The notes under the pieces are model-generated. The model searched no databases. It was given only the letters and a program-made list of their open reading frames with translations, and was not told where the DNA came from. This document shows, piece by piece, positions 26,208 to 36,157 of a stretch of 64,000 bases of DNA. Each line of letters begins with the position of its first letter. Position 1 is the stretch's first letter. The DNA is from an uncultured Arenicella sp. (GTDB taxonomy: Bacteria; Pseudomonadota; Gammaproteobacteria; Arenicellales; Arenicellaceae), in assembly GCA_947499305.1 (NCBI GenBank), contig CANMNN010000014.1, positions 39,657 through 103,656 on the forward strand, given 5' to 3'. Both the position numbers and the translations under genes were made by a program.

Positions 26208-27074
26208 TTAGTTTGGCTCCGCAATAAGTTCTTCGACACGCCTTTCAGCATCGGTTTGCGCCTGCCTCGACAGGAGCAACACATGATTGGAGCGATCCAG
26301 CTTAGCTATCGGATCTGCGGTTACTCGAATAAAGGCTTCGTCTTCCACAACCTTGACATCGGTCACGGTTGCAACCGGGTATCCATTGGGAAAACGCCCG
26401 CCCATACCTGAGCTGATTAATACATCTCCTACAACAATGTCAGAGTTCTGATTCAAAAACGGAACACGCAACAAGGACACGCTGCCGGTGCCATGCACCA
26501 CGGTTCTTAAACCATTGCGTTCGACCTGAACAGGCAATGCATGGCCCGGGTCTGTGATTAAAACAATTATACTGCTAAACGGCATCACCTCTGTAACTTG
26601 ACCGATCACCCCCTGATCGTCGATCACAGCTTGACCGATATAAACACCGTCGCTGATACCTAAACCTACCGACACACGATGATTATCGCGATCGAGATTG
26701 ACATCCAATAATTCAGCTAAGGTGATTTTCTCCTTAAGCCGTTCAGATGCCGCCAGTAAAGCGCGCAGATCTCTATTCTCGTCTTGCAGGGTTCTTAGCA
26801 GTAGAGACTCAGACTTAAGTTTAAAATATTCATTACGAAGGTTATCGTAAGAAATCTGCAGATCAGGCTCAGCGCTCAAGCTCGAGGTGAAATATCGACC
26901 TATTGCAGACGGAATAGAAGCAAGCGACTGAATAGGGCTGAGTGCTACCGATAAAATATTTCTAGGGCCATTAAGCAAGGTTGTGCGAGAGTCGATAATC
27001 ATCATCACCACTGAAATGACAAACACCGAAGCAAATTGGGACCAACCTGAGTTTTTACGAAATGGGTTTGCCAC
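26208..27074 (-). CDS. mreC: Rod shape-determining protein MreC
   Basis: A 288-residue bitopic protein: a short cytoplasmic N-terminus, one membrane helix near residues 14-30, a coiled-coil (about 70-110, NLRNEYFKLKSESLLLRTL) and two six-stranded beta-barrels with VIDDQGVIGQV, LITDPGHALPV and the conserved GMGGRFPNGYPVATV. It stimulates PBP2-RodA. In the 236-base gap between mreB and mreC there is a perfect 6-base hairpin AGGTGA-CGGA-TCACCT (27187-27202) without a T tract. Confidence 0.94.
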   Translation of the reverse strand: MANPFRKNSGWSQFASVFVISVVMMIIDSRTTLLNGPRNILSVALSPIQSLASIPSAIGRYFTSSLSAEPDLQISYDNLRNEYFKLKSESLLLRTLQDENRDLRALLAASERLKEKITLAELLDVNLDRDNHRVSVGLGISDGVYIGQAVIDDQGVIGQVTEVMPFSSIIVLITDPGHALPVQVERNGLRTVVHGTGSVSLLRVPFLNQNSDIVVGDVLISSGMGGRFPNGYPVATVTDVKVVEDEAFIRVTADPIAKLDRSNHVLLLSRQAQTDAERRVEELIAEPN

Positions 27075-27310
27075 GAATCAATCGACTGAGTTAATAAGAA
27101 TTAGGTGTTAAGTACTGCTTAAACTTATGTTTGAGGTAATCTAAAGTGTATCGACGAGCAATTTTCAAGGGCTAGCCAGTATTGATAGGTGACGGATCAC
27201 CTCTTCACTCCATAACGAATTAAATCAAACACTTAAAAAGCCTAACGACACAAAAACGGTTCAAACATCACGTTTTAGATAAGTCATCAAACGACAATAA
27301 TTAGGCCTGC

Positions 27311-28689
<1,379 letters not shown>

Positions 28690-28977
28690 ATGGCTTTAGA
28701 TAACGAAACCGTGCACAACATCGCACGCCTCGCACGTATTGAAATTGACCCTTCTGAGGTGTCGCAAACACGTAGCGCCCTAGAAAATATACTCGAGCTA
28801 GTTGCTCAAATGGAAGCAGTTGATACCACAGGTATTGAGCCTATGACGCACCCCTTCGACGCAACCATGCGCTTGCGCGCCGACGCTGTTACTGAAGCAA
28901 ATCAGCGCGACAAGTTTCAAGCCATCGCTCCTAAAGCCGAAGGTGGATTGTATTTGGTTCCAAAAGTAATCGACTGA
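28690..28977 (+). CDS. gatC: Asp-tRNA(Asn)/Glu-tRNA(Gln) amidotransferase subunit C
   Basis: A 95-residue subunit with the typical N-terminus (LDNETVHNIARLARIEI) and the C-terminal LRADAV...FQAIAPKAEGGLYLVPKVID. GatC wraps around the GatA-GatB interface and stabilises the complex. Presence of GatCAB implies Gln-tRNA(Gln) and/or Asn-tRNA(Asn) are made by the indirect route in this organism. It is followed after 121 bases by gatA. Confidence 0.95.
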   Translation: MALDNETVHNIARLARIEIDPSEVSQTRSALENILELVAQMEAVDTTGIEPMTHPFDATMRLRADAVTEANQRDKFQAIAPKAEGGLYLVPKVID

Positions 28978-29098
28978 GTCTTGCTCAGCTGTAACTTTCG
29001 AAGTAAATCACCAACTTTTGATGTCGTGGCTATTTCTCGCCTAATCACTTGAGAACAGCCGCAACACTGGAAACACAAAATCTCTTAAGGATTCCGTT

Positions 29099-30574
29099 TT
29101 GACTATCACAACTCTGGCCGAACTAGCGGCCGATCTAGACCAAGGCAAGCGCTCAAGCGTTGAGATCACAAAAGACTACCTCGGCCGAATTAAAGCCTCG
29201 CACCACAATGCGTTTATAAGCGTTAACGAAGACCTCGCCATCGGCCAAGCTCAGGCAGCTGATGCGCAACGCGCGAATGGCAATAAACATACACTACTGG
29301 GTATTCCAGTAGCGCAAAAAGATATTTTTTGCATAGAAGGTACACAGACCACCTGCGGTTCGAAGATACTGGAAAACTTTATTGCACCCTACACAGCTAC
29401 TGTGGTTCAGAATATGCAAGACCGCGGTGTCGTCAGTCTGGGTAAAACCAATATGGACGAGTTCGCGATGGGCTCATCTAATGAAACGTCGCACTTCGGT
29501 AGTGTCAGCAACCCTTGGGGAAGCGAAGAAACCAAGCTAGTTCCTGGCGGCAGTTCAGGCGGCTCCGCATCGGCGGTATCCGCATTGCTAGCACCTGCGG
29601 CAACAGGCACTGACACTGGCGGCTCAATTCGCCAACCAGCCGCATTTTGCAACCTGACTGGCATAAAGCCAAGCTACGGTCGATGTTCACGCTACGGCAT
29701 GATCGCATTTGCATCATCACTCGACCAAGCCGGGCCAATGACACACACCGCAGAGGACGCAGCCCTACTTCTGAACACCATGGCAGGCTTTGACGCGAAA
29801 GATTCGACTTCGCTTGATGTTCCAGCCGAAGACTTTAGCGCTTGCTTAAACGATTCGCTTGATGGATTGAAAATAGGCTTACCAAAAGAGTTTTTTGGCG
29901 ACGGCTTAGATGATGAAATGGCGTCTATTATAGAAACCGCTGTGAAAGAGTTTGAAAGCATGGGTGCGGTAATCAAAGAAGTCTCACTGCCGAACTCGCA
30001 CCTTGCCTTGCCAAGTTATTACGTTATTGCACCCGCTGAAGCCTCATCTAACCTTTCTAGATTCGATGGCGTACGTTATGGCTATCGCGCCGAGGAATAT
30101 AATGACTTGGTCGATATGTACACTAAAACCCGCACCGAAGCCTTTGGTGACGAGGTAAAGCGCCGAATCATGATTGGCGCCTACGCCTTGTCATCTGGTT
30201 ATTACGACGCCTATTACTCACAAGCTCAGAAATTACGCCGACTAATTTCAAATGACTTTACTGATGCCTTTGGCGAGTGTGACGTGATAATGGGCCCAAC
30301 AACGCCTAGCCCAGCATTCGAGGCGGGAAGCCGCAGCGGTGACCCTGTATCGATGTACCTAAATGACATTTACACTATTCCAGCCAACCTTGCGGGTTTA
30401 CCGGCCGGTTCGATCCCAGCAGGTTTTACTAAAAGCGGCCTACCAACAGGCCTGCACCTAATCACACCCTATCTTCAAGAGGCAAAGATGCTCAATATTG
30501 CCCATAAATTTCAACAAGTTACTGACTGGCATATGCGCACCGCACCAAACGCAATTTCAGGGGGTAAGGCATAA
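29099..30574 (+). CDS. gatA: Asp-tRNA(Asn)/Glu-tRNA(Gln) amidotransferase subunit A
   Basis: A 491-residue amidase-signature enzyme that releases ammonia from glutamine. The Ser-cis-Ser-Lys triad is K74 (VAQKDIF), S152 ([12 protein letters not shown]) and nucleophile S176 ([10 protein letters not shown]). The start is TTG at 29099 with AAGG a few bases upstream; no ATG is available at the expected N-terminus. The stop overlaps the gatB ATG by one base (TAATG). Confidence 0.95.
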   Translation: MTITTLAELAADLDQGKRSSVEITKDYLGRIKASHHNAFISVNEDLAIGQAQAADAQRANGNKHTLLGIPVAQKDIFCIEGTQTTCGSKILENFIAPYTATVVQNMQDRGVVSLGKTNMDEFAMGSSNETSHFGSVSNPWGSEETKLVPGGSSGGSASAVSALLAPAATGTDTGGSIRQPAAFCNLTGIKPSYGRCSRYGMIAFASSLDQAGPMTHTAEDAALLLNTMAGFDAKDSTSLDVPAEDFSACLNDSLDGLKIGLPKEFFGDGLDDEMASIIETAVKEFESMGAVIKEVSLPNSHLALPSYYVIAPAEASSNLSRFDGVRYGYRAEEYNDLVDMYTKTRTEAFGDEVKRRIMIGAYALSSGYYDAYYSQAQKLRRLISNDFTDAFGECDVIMGPTTPSPAFEAGSRSGDPVSMYLNDIYTIPANLAGLPAGSIPAGFTKSGLPTGLHLITPYLQEAKMLNIAHKFQQVTDWHMRTAPNAISGGKA

Positions 30575-32019
30575 TGTTTACTTGGGATAAACGTTGGGAA
30601 GTGGTCATTGGCCTAGAAGTACATACTCAACTGCAAACAAAATCAAAGATCTTTTCGGGCAGCTCTATCGCATACGGCGCGGAGCCAAATACTCAAGCTA
30701 GCGCGGTGGATATTGCCCTACCCGGTGTTTTGCCCGTAATGAACCTTGAAGCGGCTCGCTTAGCGGTTAAGTTTGGATTGGCGATTGGCGCGCATATCAA
30801 TAAGCGGAACGTATTCGCGCGAAAAAACTATTTCTACCCTGACCTACCAAAGGGCTATCAAATATCGCAAATGGAGCTGCCGATTGTAGGGCTTGGATCA
30901 CTTGAGATTGAAACAGACGACGGCATAAAAACCATTGGCATCACCCGTGCGCACTTGGAAGAAGATGCGGGCAAATCACTGCACGAAGACTTTCACGGAC
31001 AAACCGGTATTGACTTAAATCGCGCTGGCACTCCGCTGTTGGAGATTGTTTCAGAGCCAGACATGCGCTCACCCGCTGAAGCCGTGGCCTACCTTCGCAA
31101 ATTGCATAGCTTAGTGCGCTATATCGAAATTTGCGACGGCAACATGCAAGAAGGTTCATTTCGCTGCGACGCCAATGTATCTGTTCGTCCACGCGGACAA
31201 GAGGAGCTAGGTACTCGCACTGAGCTCAAGAACATCAATTCATTCCGCTTTGTTGAGCGCGCAATGGAGTACGAAATTGAGCGTCAAATTGATATTCTCG
31301 AAGACGGCGGCTCAATTACGCAAGAGACTCGTTTATACGATTCAGACAAACACGAAACTCGCTCAATGCGCTCGAAAGAAGAAGCACATGACTATCGCTA
31401 CTTCCCCGACCCCGATCTCCCTCCAATGGTCCTAGAGGATTCATTCTTAGACGAGGTGCGCGCAACTCTACCGGAGTTGCCAACCGCTAAAAAAGAACGA
31501 TTCCAGAGTGAATTTGGCTTATCATTAGACGATGCGCAAATGCTAACCGCCGATAGAGAAACAGCCGATTTCTTCGAAACCATCACCAAGAGCACAAAGG
31601 CTGAGAGCAAGGTAGTAGCAAACTGGATGAGCGGCGAGCTATTCGCCAATTTGAATAAGTCTGAACTGGAACTTAGCGAGTCGCCGATTTCTACTAGCCA
31701 ATTCGCGCTGCTGCTAGATCGCATTGCCGATAAAACACTCTCGGGCAATACAGCCAAGAAAGTGTTTTCTGCGCTTTGGGAAAAAGAAGGCGAAGTTGAT
31801 GAGATAATCGAGGCCAAAGGCTTAAAACAAATCACCGATACTGGTGCAATTGAAGCAGTTGTCGATGAAGTGATCGCCGCTTGTTCTGAGCAAGTTCAGC
31901 AGTTTAAAGATGGAAACGAAAAAGTAATCGGTTTTTTAGTCGGTCAAGTAATGCAAAAGTCGCGTGGAAAAGCGAACCCGCAGATGGCCAATGAAATGTT
32001 ACGAAAAAAACTCAGCTAA
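30574..32019 (+). CDS. gatB: Asp-tRNA(Asn)/Glu-tRNA(Gln) amidotransferase subunit B
   Basis: A 481-residue subunit that activates Glu-tRNA(Gln) or Asp-tRNA(Asn) with ATP and transfers ammonia. Family signatures: [44 protein letters not shown], and [10 protein letters not shown]. The C-terminal YqeY-like tail domain (about 330-481) ends [19 protein letters not shown]. Start overlaps gatA, indicating translational coupling. Confidence 0.96.
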   Translation: MFTWDKRWEVVIGLEVHTQLQTKSKIFSGSSIAYGAEPNTQASAVDIALPGVLPVMNLEAARLAVKFGLAIGAHINKRNVFARKNYFYPDLPKGYQISQMELPIVGLGSLEIETDDGIKTIGITRAHLEEDAGKSLHEDFHGQTGIDLNRAGTPLLEIVSEPDMRSPAEAVAYLRKLHSLVRYIEICDGNMQEGSFRCDANVSVRPRGQEELGTRTELKNINSFRFVERAMEYEIERQIDILEDGGSITQETRLYDSDKHETRSMRSKEEAHDYRYFPDPDLPPMVLEDSFLDEVRATLPELPTAKKERFQSEFGLSLDDAQMLTADRETADFFETITKSTKAESKVVANWMSGELFANLNKSELELSESPISTSQFALLLDRIADKTLSGNTAKKVFSALWEKEGEVDEIIEAKGLKQITDTGAIEAVVDEVIAACSEQVQQFKDGNEKVIGFLVGQVMQKSRGKANPQMANEMLRKKLS

Positions 32020-32035
32020 ACAGGCTTAGATCGAC

Positions 32036-32842
32036 ATGACACAGCACATTAAAACCCCAAGCTTTTCTGAGCTAATGAGTGCGGTTAAACCGGCATCAGA
32101 TGAGAAAAGCTTGGTAAACATTCCAGCTAATTGGATGCAGGGTCGCACAACCTATGGCGGCATGTCGGCAGCCTTATGCTATCAAGCCGTAATAACGCAG
32201 CACAAAGATTTACCTCCTTTACGATCGGCCCAAGTAAACTTTATTGGCCCTGTTGGCGGAAGTGTCAGCATCGAAACTAAAGTGATGCGCCGAGGCCGCT
32301 CGGTAGCTTACATCAGCGCGGAAATGACAGGCGAGAAAGGCTTAGCCACACACGCGGTATTTTGTTTTGGCGAAAGCCGAGAATCTCGCCTAAATAAAGA
32401 TTTTTCAGTAGCGCCTAATGTGCCAAATGTTGAGCAATCTGCTGAATTCTTTAAGTCAGGCTTAGGCCCTTCGTTCGCTAGTAACTATGATTGTCTACTG
32501 AGCAAAGGTGGCCATCCAATTAGCGGTTCCAGCGAACACGAACACTATATTTGGGTGCGCCACAAAGACCAAAATGCGAACGACCTAAGCGCGCTAATCG
32601 GTATAGCGGATATGCCTCCGCCCGCCGTGCTGCCAATGTTTAACGACTTCGCACCAATAAGCTCGATGACCTGGATGATGAATTTTCTAAGCGAAGATAT
32701 TTCTACCGACGACGGATGGTTTTTAATGCGCTCCGCCGCAGAAGACGCCAAACAAGGCTATTCGAGCCAAGACATGCAAGTCTGGAATAGCGCAGGGAAG
32801 CTTTTAATCAGCGCTCAGCAAAGCGTTGCCTTGTTTTACTAG
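32036..32842 (+). CDS. Acyl-CoA thioesterase, double hotdog (TesB-like)
   Basis: A 268-residue protein with two hotdog folds in tandem. The N-terminal copy has NWMQGRTTYGGMSAALCYQA and the central strand LRSAQVNFIGPVGGSVSIETKVMRRGRSVAYISAE; the C-terminal half has the degenerate second hotdog with SMTWMMNF and VWNSAGKLLISAQQS. It probably hydrolyses medium- or long-chain acyl-CoA. It starts 16 bases after gatB and is probably co-transcribed, although there is no functional link to amidotransfer. Substrate not determined. Confidence 0.8.
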   Translation: MTQHIKTPSFSELMSAVKPASDEKSLVNIPANWMQGRTTYGGMSAALCYQAVITQHKDLPPLRSAQVNFIGPVGGSVSIETKVMRRGRSVAYISAEMTGEKGLATHAVFCFGESRESRLNKDFSVAPNVPNVEQSAEFFKSGLGPSFASNYDCLLSKGGHPISGSSEHEHYIWVRHKDQNANDLSALIGIADMPPPAVLPMFNDFAPISSMTWMMNFLSEDISTDDGWFLMRSAAEDAKQGYSSQDMQVWNSAGKLLISAQQSVALFY

Positions 32843-32894
32843 GGATCAGATTTATTGTCTTTAGGCTTGGTTGATAACAGCATCTGCTACTCGT

Positions 32895-33287
32895 TCACTC
32901 CTCGGCTTTGGAAAAAGAGAACTCATAGTTTACTTGCATGGAGTGACCGGTGGTGTAGCTCCCCTCTCCGGTAATTCCAACAAGCTCCCCTTGTTGCGAT
33001 CCATCAACGATTTTAAAATTTGACTCCACTACGCCATCGATAAACGTGCCCTCATGAGCGATGGCTATGTGGCCAGTGAGCCCAGCAATGTTCCCTTCAA
33101 AATGTTCGAGCCCTGTAAAATAAGCGTGACCAGACTCGTTATAGGACATTAGATAGGTGAGTTGACCTTTGCCTTCGAGCTTTCCACTATAGGTTTTCAA
33201 CAGTTTGGCATTCGAATACTTCACGCCGTTCTCTAACTCCATGTAGGGTGTCTCGTCCCAACTGTGTATTTCGAATATATTGCTCAT
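32895..33287 (-). CDS. DUF3224 family protein
   Basis: About 130 residues starting MSNIFEIHSWDETPY. The ATG at 33287 has GGAG 9 bases upstream, and the family has no leader, so I prefer it to the longer frame reaching 33464, which would overlap the promoter of the divergent araC-type gene. The pattern of SGKLEGKGQLTYLMSY, GLEHFEGNIAGLTG and FKIVDGSQQGELVGITGEG fits DUF3224, an eight-stranded beta-barrel family of the allene-oxide-cyclase-like type. Function unknown. Divergent from an AraC-type regulator, likely its controller. Confidence 0.7.
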   Translation of the reverse strand: MSNIFEIHSWDETPYMELENGVKYSNAKLLKTYSGKLEGKGQLTYLMSYNESGHAYFTGLEHFEGNIAGLTGHIAIAHEGTFIDGVVESNFKIVDGSQQGELVGITGEGSYTTGHSMQVNYEFSFSKAEE

Positions 33288-33452
33288 TTTTGTGTCTCCG
33301 CGTGCAGTCATTGTAGCGTCGGTAAATACAACCAAGAAGGCTGTACTTAGTGTTACGATCGATCTATTCATAATCAAATTCAAGTTTCTCTCGATATATC
33401 GTATGCGCATAATCGAGCAAAGTATTGTAAAAACACGACAGATGAGAAACGG

Positions 33453-34259
33453 ATGAAGCAACAAGAGCGAACCACCCGAGGCGTCTTACATGCCAAAAAC
33501 AGTGAAAAAAACTATCACCTAGTTCGCAGCGAGCCTGGCCAAAGTGTTGGTGGCTTAGTAGAGACATTTTGGCGCGTGGACTGGGACTTGAATGACAACA
33601 GCCCTCACATACAGCAAAACATACCTGACCCTTGCATACACATGGTTTTTGACATGTATTCCGCGCAAGTAGTCGGTGCGGTCACTAAACGGTATACCGC
33701 GACGCTTGCTGGCAAAGGTCACATTTTTGGAATTAAGTTTCGCCCTGGCGGCTTTCACGCCCTGACGCAATTACAGGTTTCAGACTTTACAGATGCCAAG
33801 CTAGAAATTAGCGAGATTTTCGGGTCAGACGGCGAAAAGCTTGTTGACGATATTCGCCAAGCGAAAACCTTTGTGCAAATGCAGTCAAAATCTGAAGCAT
33901 TTTTGCGCCCTAAAATGCCAGATTCATGTGACGGAGTTGCTAAGCTGGAGTCAATAATCAATGAGATTCACTCAAACCAATCAATCATGAAAGTCTCAGA
34001 TTTATCTGACCTATTCGCTATCCCAGAACGAGGCCTTCAAAGACTATTCAAGTCTCAGGTGGGAGTGAGCCCGAAGTGGGCGATCAGAAAATGTCGAATT
34101 CAAGAGGTGCTGGCCCAACTTGAAAGCGGCGGCAAAGACTGGCAACAGCTTGTCGTACAGCTCGGATACTTTGACCAATCCCATTTCATTAAAGACTTTA
34201 GGTCTCTAATTGGACTTACTCCCACTCAATATATCAAAAGGCTTCACACTACAGCCTGA
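33453..34259 (+). CDS. AraC-family transcriptional regulator
   Basis: A 268-residue regulator. The N-terminal part (about 20-130) resembles the DUF6597 sensory domain found in several AraC-type regulators (FWRVDWDL, PDPCIHMVFDM, IFGIKFRPGGFHAL). The C-terminal HTH_18 domain (about 165-265) has the two helix-turn-helix motifs: MKVSDLSDLFAIPERGLQRLFKS and the canonical QLGYFDQSHFIKDFRSLIGLTPTQY in broken form. It lies head to head with the DUF3224 gene and probably regulates it. Effector unknown. Confidence 0.85.
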   Translation: MKQQERTTRGVLHAKNSEKNYHLVRSEPGQSVGGLVETFWRVDWDLNDNSPHIQQNIPDPCIHMVFDMYSAQVVGAVTKRYTATLAGKGHIFGIKFRPGGFHALTQLQVSDFTDAKLEISEIFGSDGEKLVDDIRQAKTFVQMQSKSEAFLRPKMPDSCDGVAKLESIINEIHSNQSIMKVSDLSDLFAIPERGLQRLFKSQVGVSPKWAIRKCRIQEVLAQLESGGKDWQQLVVQLGYFDQSHFIKDFRSLIGLTPTQYIKRLHTTA

Positions 34260-34303
34260 GTTTTAGAGCCCAAACATCGAGCTCTACAACTCTAACCTCT
34301 GGT

Positions 34304-35122
34304 CTAATCGGTAAAGTTAGGCTTTCGCTTCTGAAGCTCGGCCATGACTGCTTCAATTTGATTCGGTGTACCCATGATCTTATCTTGTTCAACAGATTCC
34401 ATTAACAAACCTTCAGCGGCTGTTTGATAGTTACTAGCATCAATGATTTTCTTAGCGGCACAAATCGCGTCAGGGTTTTTATAAGCTATTTGCTTTGCTG
34501 TTTTAAGGGCATGCTCTAGCGGATCATCAACAATTTCTGTGATAAATCCCCATTCTTTGGCCTGCTCGGCGTTAAAGATCTTAGCAGTATAGGTAAGCTC
34601 ACGAATGACGTCGTCACGAATTAGGTGACGCATGATTTGAGTGCTGCTCATATCCGGCACAATGCCCCATCGCATTTCAAGAATAGAGAATTGGCTATCA
34701 GCTTTGGCATAGCGAAAATCAGCTCCCAAAGCGATTTGTAATCCACCGCCTAGGCAAAAACCATCAACCGCGGCGATTATCGGCATTGGTAGTTCTCGCC
34801 ACATCCAAACAACATACTGTAAGGCGTTAGCAATGCCATGTGTTCTATCGGCCAACACCATAGCGGGTTCGCTTGGCTCCAAAGACACTCCCTTTTTTTC
34901 TAAGATAGATGCAAAATTTGATTTATCTAAGCCTGCGCAAAAATTACCTCCTGCGCCTGAAACAACGACGACTCGCACACTAGGGTCATTGCGAATTTGC
35001 TCACCAACCATTGGTATCGCCTCAAACATCTCATTGTCCAGAGCGTTCATTTTATCAGCACGAGATAGAACCACGTGAGCTACGTGGTCTTCAACGGTTA
35101 ACTGTATTCGGTTATGTATCAT
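34304..35122 (-). CDS. Crotonase/enoyl-CoA hydratase-isomerase family protein
   Basis: A 272-residue crotonase-fold protein. Oxyanion-hole segments GNFCAGLD (residues 59-66) and DGFCLGGGLQIALGADFRYA are present. The first catalytic Glu of classical enoyl-CoA hydratase is Q129 here, while E149 and D157 (LEMRWGIVPDMS) are kept; E149/D157 correspond to the acidic pair of dienoyl-CoA isomerases. So hydration of simple enoyl-CoA is doubtful, and an isomerase or other crotonase reaction is more likely. No operon partner; convergent with the araC-type gene. Confidence 0.85.
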   Translation of the reverse strand: MIHNRIQLTVEDHVAHVVLSRADKMNALDNEMFEAIPMVGEQIRNDPSVRVVVVSGAGGNFCAGLDKSNFASILEKKGVSLEPSEPAMVLADRTHGIANALQYVVWMWRELPMPIIAAVDGFCLGGGLQIALGADFRYAKADSQFSILEMRWGIVPDMSSTQIMRHLIRDDVIRELTYTAKIFNAEQAKEWGFITEIVDDPLEHALKTAKQIAYKNPDAICAAKKIIDASNYQTAAEGLLMESVEQDKIMGTPNQIEAVMAELQKRKPNFTD

Positions 35123-35352
35123 AGTCAGTCGACGAGGAAAAATTTAGGTGAGCAAAATAGTAGTTCATGCGCACCCTCATTAAAAGTTTTTTCAGCAAAG
35201 CAAAATTTAAGGCCGCAGAAATTTAAGACTGGTGAATCTCGCTAAAAATCAATCTATTCAAAGTAACAAAGTGTTTTGCATTGAATGGCTTTACTGCATA
35301 ATGAGAGCGTAAAACACTCAAATTAAACTATCCTTCATAAGAGAATTAAACA

Positions 35353-35895
35353 ATGGAAGATGCCTACAAAAAGATCATTACCGAGTGTGGCGAAGATTTA
35401 AGTCGCCCAGGCTTGGTAGACACTCCGAAGCGCGCGGCAAAAGCCATGAAGTTTCTCACTCAAGGCTATGACCAAGACCTTGATACCGTTATTAATAATG
35501 CCCTTTTCCCGTCAGATTCACGAGAAATGGTAATCGTGAAGGATATTGAGCTTTACTCGATGTGCGAACATCACTTGCTACCCTTCATTGGTAAGGCACA
35601 CGTTGCCTATATTCCTAACGGCAAAGTATTAGGTTTATCAAAAGTGGCGAGAATTGTGGATATGTATGCGCGACGCATGCAAATTCAAGAGCAGCTCACT
35701 ACTGAAATCGCTGAGACTATTCGCGAAGTCACCGGCGCTGAAGGTGTAGGTGTGATTATCGAAGCTAAACATATGTGCATGATGATGCGTGGTGTTCAGA
35801 AGCAAAATTCGGTTATGAAAACATCATCGATGCTCGGAATTTTCAGAAGCAATCAAGCAACTCGAACTGAGTTCTTGTCGCTGGTAAACAGCTAA
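35353..35895 (+). CDS. folE: GTP cyclohydrolase I
   Basis: A 180-residue enzyme that makes dihydroneopterin triphosphate from GTP, the first step of folate (and queuosine and pterin) synthesis. Zinc ligands C71 and H74 (MCEHHLLPF) and C142 (HMCMMMRG) are all present, so this is the zinc-dependent FolE1 form. The queG gene elsewhere in the window uses the same pathway branch. Single gene; a structured region and terminator follow. Confidence 0.96.
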   Translation: MEDAYKKIITECGEDLSRPGLVDTPKRAAKAMKFLTQGYDQDLDTVINNALFPSDSREMVIVKDIELYSMCEHHLLPFIGKAHVAYIPNGKVLGLSKVARIVDMYARRMQIQEQLTTEIAETIREVTGAEGVGVIIEAKHMCMMMRGVQKQNSVMKTSSMLGIFRSNQATRTEFLSLVNS

Positions 35896-35910
35896 ATTGA
35901 GATACAGCAC

Positions 35911-35959
35911 TATCACTACGTTAAATCACCTCTCATTATCACTACGTTAAATCACCTCT
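35911..35959. repeat. Two-copy 26-base tandem repeat
   Basis: A 23-base identical segment beginning TATCACTACGTTAAATCACC occurs at 35911-35933 and again at 35937-35959, with a 26-base period. It lies 16 bases past the folE stop. No matching copy seen elsewhere in the window. Confidence 0.9.
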
Positions 35960-35984
35960 AGGGGTGACGCGCAGGCAAGTAAAA

Positions 35985-36123
35985 CTCTCTAGACTTCGAG
36001 TTAGCAAAGCATCACCTGGATGTGAGCGAAGTGACCGCAAGCGGTTTGTGCACTTTTCTAGACAAGGAGCCGTGCTTTGTGACTCTAAGCCGCCGTGACC
36101 TCTATAGGTACGGCGGCTTTTTT
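35985..36123 (+). ncRNA. Candidate structured RNA downstream of folE
   Basis: A non-coding segment with an extended stem: CTTCGAGTTAGCAAAGCA (35994-36011) pairs with 36073-36089 over about 15 of 17 positions. Inside it lie a hairpin TCAC-CTGGAT-GTGA (36012-36025) and ACCG-CAAG-CGGT. Two GGA motifs resemble CsrA/RsmA sites (ACCTGGATGT; ACAAGGA at 36062-36068). The segment ends in a strong terminator. It could be a 3'UTR-derived or independent sRNA. No known family recognised; expression untested. Confidence 0.35.
36087..36123 (+). terminator. Rho-independent terminator after folE region
   Basis: AAGCCGCCGTGACC (36087-36100) pairs with GGTACGGCGGCTT (36107-36119, one bulged G) around TCTATA, followed by T6. 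On the other strand an A/T tract is weaker, so its main use is on the plus strand. Confidence 0.85.
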
Positions 36124-36157
36124 ATCGACCTCGAGCTACTATCGACCTATAGCTACT

